This document shows, piece after piece, positions 8,386 through 12,870 of a stretch of 17,644 bases of DNA. The position numbers were made by a program, and so were the translations under genes. This DNA is from Thermoanaerobaculales bacterium (GTDB taxonomy: Bacteria > Acidobacteriota > Thermoanaerobaculia > Thermoanaerobaculales > Sulfomarinibacteraceae). Location: contig JAOZUP010000030.1 of NCBI GenBank assembly GCA_029938595.1, positions 1 to 17,644 on the forward strand, read 5' to 3'. The notes beneath the pieces are model-generated. The model had not been told where the DNA came from and did no database searches. It saw only the letters and a program-made list of their open reading frames with translations. Within the stretch, counting starts at the first letter, position 1; each line of letters starts with the position of its first letter.

Positions 8386-8675
8386 AGGATCTCCTCCTCG
8401 TCCTCTTCCATCCCGGCCAGATCACCGAAGCGGGTGAACTTCATGACCGCGATCGTGCCGATGAAGTTCATCAGCGCGTAGACAAGGGCCAGATCGAGGA
8501 AGTCCGGTCGACCGGAAAGAAACCCGTAGACAGCTATCAGCAGCACGGTCTTGGTGCCGAAGCTGTTGACCGCAAGAATACGATCGAAGACAGTCGGGCC
8601 GGCAATCGACCGAATCAGGGTCATGGCCATGCACACCAGGAGGGCCGCGGTCGCCACGCCGAACTGGTCGATCAC
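8382..8675 (-). CDS. mrpF: Na+/H+ antiporter subunit F (MrpF/MnhF)
   Basis: This 97-residue protein has three helices. MrpF hallmarks are RSIAGPTVFDRILAVNSFGT at 22-41 and DLALVYALMNFIG at 61-73. The C-terminus is strongly acidic (MEEDEEEIL); its Glu codons generate the purine-rich ribosome binding site of mrpG. The GTG start overlaps the TGA of mrpE by 4 nt. It is a standard small membrane subunit of the Mrp antiporter. Confidence 0.93.
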   Translation of the reverse strand: MIDQFGVATAALLVCMAMTLIRSIAGPTVFDRILAVNSFGTKTVLLIAVYGFLSGRPDFLDLALVYALMNFIGTIAVMKFTRFGDLAGMEEDEEEIL

Positions 8676-9265
8676 GACCCCGCCCCCTCGAGCCAGGTGA
8701 CCCGCCGGTCCATCTTACCTTCCTGGAGATCGTCGGCCACCTCTTCGGCGATCGCGTGGACCATGATGTAGGAGCCGCGAACGCCGATCGACACCGTGCC
8801 CGGGGTGAGGGTGATCGAGTTGGCGTAGATGACGCGCCCGAGATCGCTCTTCTGGGTGACCCCGGTGTCGAAGAGCCGCGGGCTGATATTGGGCTCGTAG
8901 AGGGTGAGTATGCGACGCGCGACATCGACGTTTGCCTTGAAGATCTCCTTGAAAAGCCACGGAGCGTACAGTACGGCGCGCGGCAACAGGCGCACCGGCA
9001 GGCCCTCGCGATCGACAATCCCCATGCGCCAGCTCAGGAAGACCACGAAGAGTGATGAGGCGACGCCGAAACCAACCATGAGCGTCGTGTAGTGACCGGA
9101 GTTGAGCAGCCACACGGCCATCAGGACCACGAACAGCGCCACGCCGCAGACGGCCGATTCGCCGCGCGGCGCACGCCACGGTTGATCCGGTCTGTCGAAC
9201 AGACCCATCTGCTGCTCCCTTGCTGCGATGACGTCGCTTAGCCGGCGTCCGTCATCCTCGAACAT
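8672..9265 (-). CDS. mrpE: Na+/H+ antiporter subunit E (MrpE/MnhE), first gene of the operon
   Basis: This protein is 197 residues from the ATG at 9265. Two hydrophobic helices lie at about 39-54 and 61-77, followed by a cytoplasmic domain with the MrpE signatures LPRAVLYAPWLFKEIFKANV (about 93-112), SDLGRVIYANSITLTPGT and VHAIAEEVADDL. The start is uncertain: the ATG at 9265 has no clear ribosome binding site, whereas the ATG at 9208 (giving 178 residues) is preceded by GGGAG at a good distance. The extra 19 codons have G/C-rich third positions and look translatable, so the longer form is listed. The upstream 83 bp hold two CAATTG-centred palindromes that may be regulatory. Confidence 0.9.
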   Translation of the reverse strand: MFEDDGRRLSDVIAAREQQMGLFDRPDQPWRAPRGESAVCGVALFVVLMAVWLLNSGHYTTLMVGFGVASSLFVVFLSWRMGIVDREGLPVRLLPRAVLYAPWLFKEIFKANVDVARRILTLYEPNISPRLFDTGVTQKSDLGRVIYANSITLTPGTVSIGVRGSYIMVHAIAEEVADDLQEGKMDRRVTWLEGAGS

Positions 9266-9290
9266 TCTCGAAAGGATAACCGATCTCGCT

Positions 9291-9333
9291 CGCCAATTGG
9301 CGGACCCGTGTTTGGTTTCAAGCTGACAATTGT
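9291..9333. promoter_or_regulatory. Paired CAATTG-centred palindromes upstream of the Mrp operon
   Basis: CGCCAATTGGCG at 9291-9302 is a perfect 12-bp palindrome, and ACAATTGT at 9326-9333 is a perfect 8-bp palindrome. Their centres are 33 bp apart, close to three helical turns. They lie between the mrpE start and the 3' end of the dehydratase gene, where the operon promoter and operator would be expected. No convincing -35/-10 pair was found here, so the regulatory role is an inference from position and symmetry alone. Confidence 0.3.
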
Positions 9334-9344
9334 GGTGGCGACGA

Positions 9345-9380
9345 AACGTTAAACGCTGAACGTTAGAACGTTAGAACGCT
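9345..9380. repeat. AACGTT array 1 (five units, period 7-8 bp), overlapping the dehydratase 3' end
   Basis: Units start at 9345, 9352, 9359, 9367 and 9375; three are exact AACGTT and two read AACGCT. AACGTT is its own reverse complement, so the array is nearly strand-symmetric. Most of it lies inside the dehydratase coding region and encodes its last nine or so residues plus the TAA stop. It is the first of four such arrays in this window. Confidence 0.9.
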
Positions 9381-10335
9381 TGCTTCGGGTCCAGGGAAGG
9401 TTGTCGAGGTCGACGTTGCCGCCAGAGATGATCAGACCGACACGGCGATCGGCAAAGTGATCAGGGTGCTCGAGCACCGCCGCAAGCGGGACCGCACCCG
9501 ACGGCTCGACAACCAGCTTCATGCGTTCCCACAGCAGGCGCATGGCGCGGATGATGTTCTCCTCGCTGACGGTGAGAATGCCCTCGAGCCGTTGGCCCAA
9601 GATGCGGAAGGTCCGATCACTCAGCGACGTCAGCAGACCGTCGGCGACCGTTTTCGGCTCCACCGACGGATAGCGCGTGCCGTCACGGAGCGAACGAAAC
9701 GCGTCGTCTGCCCCCGCCGGTTCGGAGCCCCAGATGGCGATATCGGGCCGTGACGCCGACACCGCAATCGCGGTCCCCGACATCAGCCCACCGCCACCCA
9801 CCGGAGCGATCACGGCATCGAGGTCCGGCGCGTCGGTGATGAGCTCCAAGGATGCCGTGCCCTGGCCGGCAATCACCATGGGGTTGTCATAGGCGTGGAT
9901 GAAGGTTGCGCCGGTGCGCTCGACGACCTCAGCCAGGGTGGTCTCACGCGCATCGAGCGTCGGCTTGCACTCGGTGATCTCCGCGCCGTAGCCCTCCACC
10001 GCGGAGCGCTTGACCGGCGGCGCCGACGACGGCATCACGACATGGGCGGGGATGCCACGGATCGAGGCCGCATAGGCAAGCGCCGCGGCGTGGTTGCCGG
10101 AGGAGTGGGTGGCGACACCACGCTGCGCTGAGTCCTCGTCGAGCAAGAGAACCGCATTGGTCGCACCCCGCGCCTTGAACGCCCCCACCTTTTGCAGGTT
10201 CTCGCACTTGAAGTGGAGCCCGGCGCCGGCAATGCGATCGATAGCCTCAGAGGTCATCACCGGCGTACGATGGACATGGCCACGGATCCGCTCCGCCGCG
10301 GCGAGTACATCTTCGAAAGTCGGATCGGCGTTCAT
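9349..10335 (-). CDS. PLP-dependent serine/threonine dehydratase or serine racemase-like enzyme
   Basis: This is a fold-type II PLP enzyme of 328 residues. With the start at 10335, the PLP lysine is K54 in GAFKARGA, the substrate loop is SSGNHAAALAYAA (about 78-90), the phosphate-binding loop is GGGGLMSG (about 180-187) and the pyridine-nitrogen serine lies in SGGN (about 304-307). The loop EPAGADDAF (about 205-213) matches the divalent-metal site of serine racemases and related dehydratases. There is no ACT regulatory domain, so it is not a biosynthetic IlvA-type enzyme. It could deaminate serine or threonine to a 2-oxoacid and ammonia, or racemise serine; sequence alone does not decide. The start (MNADPTFEDV) is chosen by family length; ATG 10344 and TTG 10383 are in frame, and none has a good ribosome binding site. 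The last residues come from AACGTT array 1. Confidence 0.87.
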   Translation of the reverse strand: MNADPTFEDVLAAAERIRGHVHRTPVMTSEAIDRIAGAGLHFKCENLQKVGAFKARGATNAVLLLDEDSAQRGVATHSSGNHAAALAYAASIRGIPAHVVMPSSAPPVKRSAVEGYGAEITECKPTLDARETTLAEVVERTGATFIHAYDNPMVIAGQGTASLELITDAPDLDAVIAPVGGGGLMSGTAIAVSASRPDIAIWGSEPAGADDAFRSLRDGTRYPSVEPKTVADGLLTSLSDRTFRILGQRLEGILTVSEENIIRAMRLLWERMKLVVEPSGAVPLAAVLEHPDHFADRRVGLIISGGNVDLDNLPWTRSKRSNVLTFSV

Positions 10336-10390
10336 ACGATACATGGTAGCGGAACAGACGGCCGAGGAGAGCGCTTTCCCCAATCGTTGA

Positions 10391-10418
10391 AACGTTAGAA
10401 CGTTAAACGTTGAACGTT
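10391..10418. repeat. AACGTT array 2 (four exact units)
   Basis: Exact AACGTT units start at 10391, 10399, 10406 and 10413 (spacing 8, 7, 7). The outer ends GAAACGTT and AACGTTTC are inverted copies, so the array could also fold as an imperfect hairpin. It lies upstream of the dehydratase, separated from array 3 by about 40 bp of unrelated sequence. Confidence 0.9.
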
Positions 10419-10458
10419 TCCACCCACCCCGAGAATTCGGCAGGATTTGGATTCACGA

Positions 10459-10495
10459 AACGTTCTAACGTTCTAACGTGTAACGTTCTAACGAA
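10459..10495. repeat. AACGTT array 3 (five units) just after the acetyltransferase stop
   Basis: Units start at 10459, 10467, 10475, 10482 and 10490: three are exact AACGTT, one is AACGTG and one AACGAA. Spacer dinucleotides are mostly CT, whereas those in arrays 1 and 2 are mostly AG. The array therefore reads in the opposite orientation to its neighbours. It begins a few bases beyond the acetyltransferase TAG. Confidence 0.88.
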
Positions 10496-10498
10496 CCG

Positions 10499-11029
10499 CT
10501 ACCCGTCGCGGTGGAGGGCGAAAATCACCTGATCGCGGTAGGCGCCGCGCTTCCAGTAGCGCTCGGGGACCCTTCCGACCTCGGTGTAGCCCGCCCTGGC
10601 GAGCATTGCCAGCGAGGGCGAGTTGTCGGCGATGACCGTGGCGATGAGGAGCCGCAGACCGAGGACCTCGAAGGCGTAGCGATTCCGAACCCGCACCGCG
10701 TCGCCGCCGATCCCTTTGTTCCACATGTCCTTGCGGCCGATGACACTGCCCGAGACCGCGACGTGGCTCTGCCAGTCGATGCTGCGCAACCCGGAGAACC
10801 CCACATGCTCGCCCTGCAGACTCTCAACGGCGAACTGGACGCTGCTCTTGCCGGCCCGTTCGGCCGCGCTGAAGAACTCCTCCTCGGCGCCCCGGGTCAG
10901 CGGCCAGTCACCGGTCTCCAGCCACTCCGTGACCTCGGGGTCGTTGAACCACTTGAGCGCGTTCCCGAGGTGTTTGTCGCGATCCAGCGGCACCAGCCGC
11001 ACCTTGTCGCCTTCCCATCCAAAGCTCAT
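10499..11029 (-). CDS. GNAT-family N-acetyltransferase (RimJ/RimL-like)
   Basis: This 176-residue protein has the Acetyltransf_3 (RimJ/RimL) pattern. It shows RLVPLDRDKHLGNALKWFND near the N-terminus, the acetyl-CoA binding motif A GRKDMWNKGIGGDAV at 98-112, and NSPSLAMLARAGYTEVGR at 136-153, followed by a typical C-terminal strand region. It would transfer acetyl from acetyl-CoA to an amine; the acceptor (protein N-terminus, small amine or antibiotic) cannot be told. The ATG at 11029 has GGAG seven nt upstream, and this sequence is supplied by a hexamer repeat. It stands as a single gene between repeat-filled gaps, with its stop just before AACGTT array 3. Confidence 0.88.
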   Translation of the reverse strand: MSFGWEGDKVRLVPLDRDKHLGNALKWFNDPEVTEWLETGDWPLTRGAEEEFFSAAERAGKSSVQFAVESLQGEHVGFSGLRSIDWQSHVAVSGSVIGRKDMWNKGIGGDAVRVRNRYAFEVLGLRLLIATVIADNSPSLAMLARAGYTEVGRVPERYWKRGAYRDQVIFALHRDG

Positions 11030-11034
11030 TTCCT

Positions 11035-11058
11035 GTCTCCGTTTCCGTTTCCGTGCCC
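11035..11058. repeat. GTTTCC hexamer repeat (four units, two exact)
   Basis: The run is GTCTCC, GTTTCC, GTTTCC, GTGCCC. On the minus strand the unit nearest the acetyltransferase gives the GGAG that serves as its ribosome binding site. Changes in copy number or sequence would therefore alter that gene's leader. Confidence 0.75.
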
Positions 11059-11105
11059 GAAAAGAGGTTAAGGGTTGAGGAGTTGAGAGTAAAGCACGCC
11101 GTCGC

Positions 11106-11137
11106 GAATTAGGAGTTAGGAATTAGGAATTAGGAAT
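11106..11137. repeat. GGAATTA heptamer tandem repeat (about 4.5 units)
   Basis: Units read GAATTAG, GAGTTAG, GAATTAG, GAATTAG and a partial GAAT with an exact 7-bp period. The AT-rich composition contrasts with the GC-rich genes around it. Such heptamer runs resemble the short tandemly repeated repetitive sequences described in some cyanobacteria, although the unit here is different. Confidence 0.88.
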
Positions 11138-11167
11138 GTCGGACACCCGCGGGGATTTCGGATTTAT

Positions 11168-11262
11168 CACCCACACCGTGCACGCGAGACGCGTGCACTA
11201 CAAGAAGCCCTGATTTTTTAAGACGGGATTTGTGGTGCACGCGTCTCGCGTGCATGGGTGGG
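11168..11262. repeat. Pair of inverted hairpin repeats (GTGCACGCG arms)
   Basis: Copy one (11178-11198) is a perfect 9-bp stem, GTGCACGCG/CGCGTGCAC, with loop AGA. Copy two (11235-11254) has the same stem, one base shorter, with loop TCT, so it is the inverted form of copy one. Flanking similarity (CACCCA on one side, CTACAA/CCACAA on the other) extends the outer inverted repeat to about 30 bp per arm around a 30-bp centre containing TTTTTTA. The arrangement is like a very small inverted-repeat element; no target duplication was identified. Confidence 0.8.
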
Positions 11263-11321
11263 CTCTCTTCAGCTTCTTCATCAGCAGGGGCACCGGCGTC
11301 ATCGAAAATCCACTTCTTTAC

Positions 11322-11371
11322 CTCAGAAATCCACGAGGCGAGTGTCCTCGCTCGCATCGTGGATTTCTGAG
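11322..11371. repeat. Perfect 15-bp inverted repeat upstream of the aldehyde dehydrogenase
   Basis: Arms CTCAGAAATCCACGA (11322-11336) and TCGTGGATTTCTGAG (11357-11371) match perfectly around a 20-nt loop, which contains an inner GCGAG/CTCGC pairing. The structure ends 50 nt before the gene's ATG. There is no T run after it, so it is not a classical terminator. It could be a leader hairpin, a protein binding site or a mobile repeat. Confidence 0.8.
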
Positions 11372-11421
11372 AGGCGCGAGGTGGCCGGGAGGAGGTAACA
11401 TGAACCCGCGGGAGGTTCGCC

Positions 11422-12843
11422 ATGCGAGAGATGCAGCTCTTCCTTTGCGGAGAACGACGGGACGGCTCGGACGTCATGACTGTTCGCTCACCCTTTGACG
11501 GACGCGAGGTGGCGCAGGTGGCGCGCGGCGGCCCCGCCGAGCTCGAGGCGGCAGCTGCGGCCGCCGAACGGGCGGCCGGCGCCATGGCTGCACTCCCAGC
11601 AGTGGAGAGGGCCGCAATCCTCGAACGCGCGAGCGCCCTCGTCGGCGAGCTTCGCGACCCGCTCGCCGAGATCATCTGCGAGGAAGCCGGCAAGCCCATC
11701 GCACTCGCACGGGCCGAGGCCGACCGCTGCCGCGACACCTTCACCGAGGCGGCGGCCGTCGCACGCCACCCAGAGGTCGAGGCCCACGACCTGTCGGGCT
11801 ACGGCTCTGGCGTGGATCGTCTCGGTCTCGTCCGCCGGGTGCCGGTGGGTCCGGTCCTCGCCATCACTCCCTTCAACTTCCCCCTCAACCTGGTCGCCCA
11901 CAAGCTCGCGCCTGCGATCGCCGCCGGTTGCCCGGTGGTCCTCAAGCCGGCCAGCCAGACACCGAGCCCGGCCCTCATGCTGGCCGACATCCTGGCCGAG
12001 TCGGGCCTTCCGTCCGGCGGCATGGCGGTGATTCCCTCGCGCGGCGCCGACGCCCAGGAGCTGGCATCGGACAACCGTTTCGCGCTTCTGACCTTCACCG
12101 GCTCCGCTGAGATCGGCTGGCGCCTCAAGGAGCTCGCCTGGCGCCGCCGGGTCACCCTCGAGCTCGGCGGCAACGCAGCGGTGGTCGTGGAACCGGACGT
12201 CGACGACGTCGACGATGTCGCACACCGCATCGCCGCCGCCGCCTACGGCTACGCCGGCCAGAGCTGCATCAGCGTGCAACGGATCCTGGTCCACGAGGAT
12301 CTCTACATGAGCATGCGGCGTGCGCTGACCGAGGCCGCCGAGGCCGTCGCCCACGGCGATCCCAGTCACGACGGTGTGATCTGCGGCCCGCTCATCGACG
12401 AGGCCAACGCCGAACGGGTGATGCAGTGGATCGGCGACGCCCGAGAAGCGGACGGTCGACTCCTCACCGGCGGCGAGAGGGATGGCAACGTGGTCTCCCC
12501 CACCCTCCTCGAGGAGGTTCCTGATGATCAGCCGGTCGTTGCCGACGAGGTCTTCGGCCCGGTCGCGTGCCTCGATGCCTACGAGGATTTCGAGCAGGCT
12601 CTGCTGATGGTCAACGCCTCCCGCTATGGCCTGCAGGCGGGGATCTTCACCAGCGACACCTCCAAGGTGCAGGAGGCGTGGGCCGAGCTCGAGGTCGGCG
12701 GGATCATCCACAACGACGTGCCGACCTGGCGCACCGACCCAATGCCCTACGGCGGCGTCAAGGGCTCGGGGGTCGGCCGCGAAGGACCGCGCTACACCTA
12801 TCGCGAGATGACCGAGGAGCGGTTGCTGGTTCTGAAACGTTGA
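11422..12843 (+). CDS. NAD(P)-dependent aldehyde dehydrogenase (ALDH21 / lactaldehyde dehydrogenase-like)
   Basis: This 473-residue enzyme oxidises an aldehyde to a carboxylate with NAD(P). The motifs are complete: oxyanion N152 in TPFNFPLN, K175 in VLKPASQTP, GSAEIG at 227-232, general base E247 in ELGGNA, catalytic C282 in GQSCISVQR and EVFGPV at 377-381. GQSCISVQR and MPYGGVKGSGVGREG are typical of the lactaldehyde/ALDH21-like branch rather than classic pyrroline-5-carboxylate dehydrogenases. The ATG at 11422 has GGGAGG six nt upstream. An out-of-frame ATG at 11400 has an even stronger AGGAGG but gives only a 32-residue peptide. The gene converges on the HypD-type gene with 25 nt between stops. 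Oxidation of glutamate semialdehyde from hydroxyproline breakdown is a plausible role (inference). The TGA stop lies within AACGTT array 4. Confidence 0.92.
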   Translation: MREMQLFLCGERRDGSDVMTVRSPFDGREVAQVARGGPAELEAAAAAAERAAGAMAALPAVERAAILERASALVGELRDPLAEIICEEAGKPIALARAEADRCRDTFTEAAAVARHPEVEAHDLSGYGSGVDRLGLVRRVPVGPVLAITPFNFPLNLVAHKLAPAIAAGCPVVLKPASQTPSPALMLADILAESGLPSGGMAVIPSRGADAQELASDNRFALLTFTGSAEIGWRLKELAWRRRVTLELGGNAAVVVEPDVDDVDDVAHRIAAAAYGYAGQSCISVQRILVHEDLYMSMRRALTEAAEAVAHGDPSHDGVICGPLIDEANAERVMQWIGDAREADGRLLTGGERDGNVVSPTLLEEVPDDQPVVADEVFGPVACLDAYEDFEQALLMVNASRYGLQAGIFTSDTSKVQEAWAELEVGGIIHNDVPTWRTDPMPYGGVKGSGVGREGPRYTYREMTEERLLVLKR

Positions 12844-12870
12844 ACGTTGAACGTTAAACGTTTGAACGTT
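12836..12870. repeat. AACGTT array 4 (five exact units) between convergent genes
   Basis: Five exact AACGTT units start at 12836, 12843, 12850, 12857 and 12865 (spacing 7, 7, 7, 8). The array fills the whole 25-bp gap between the aldehyde dehydrogenase and the glycyl radical enzyme and supplies the stop codons of both: TGA on the plus strand and TAA on the minus strand. Self-complementary units allow many alternative hairpins, but there is no T tract. Confidence 0.93.

Larger units (their letters stand above)
11030..11421. other. 392-bp repeat-rich divergent intergenic region
   Basis: This gap separates the acetyltransferase (-) from the aldehyde dehydrogenase (+) and must hold both promoters, although no clear -35/-10 pair is visible. 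In order it contains a GTTTCC hexamer run, a degenerate GTTGAGG-like stretch (about 11065-11092), a GGAATTA heptamer run, a pair of inverted GTGCACGCG hairpins and a perfect 15-bp inverted repeat. ORFs crossing it are built from repeat sequence and do not resemble proteins. Confidence 0.7.

Noticed and set aside
11178..11218. GTGCACGCG hairpin followed by TTTTTT as a rho-independent terminator
   Set aside because: The T run is about 15 nt beyond the stem and the hairpin is not downstream of any gene on that strand.
11232..11498. 88-residue ORF crossing the intergenic repeats into the aldehyde dehydrogenase
   Set aside because: Starts inside a palindromic repeat and reads through the hairpin; no protein-like pattern. 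Only the short part from ATG 11400 is kept as a possible leader frame.
11488..12711. 407-residue antisense ORF within the aldehyde dehydrogenase
   Set aside because: Pure shadow of the plus-strand gene, whose catalytic motifs are complete.
9345..12870. AACGTT arrays as a CRISPR array
   Set aside because: Units are 6 bp with 1-2 bp spacers; there are no long conserved repeats, unique spacers or cas genes.
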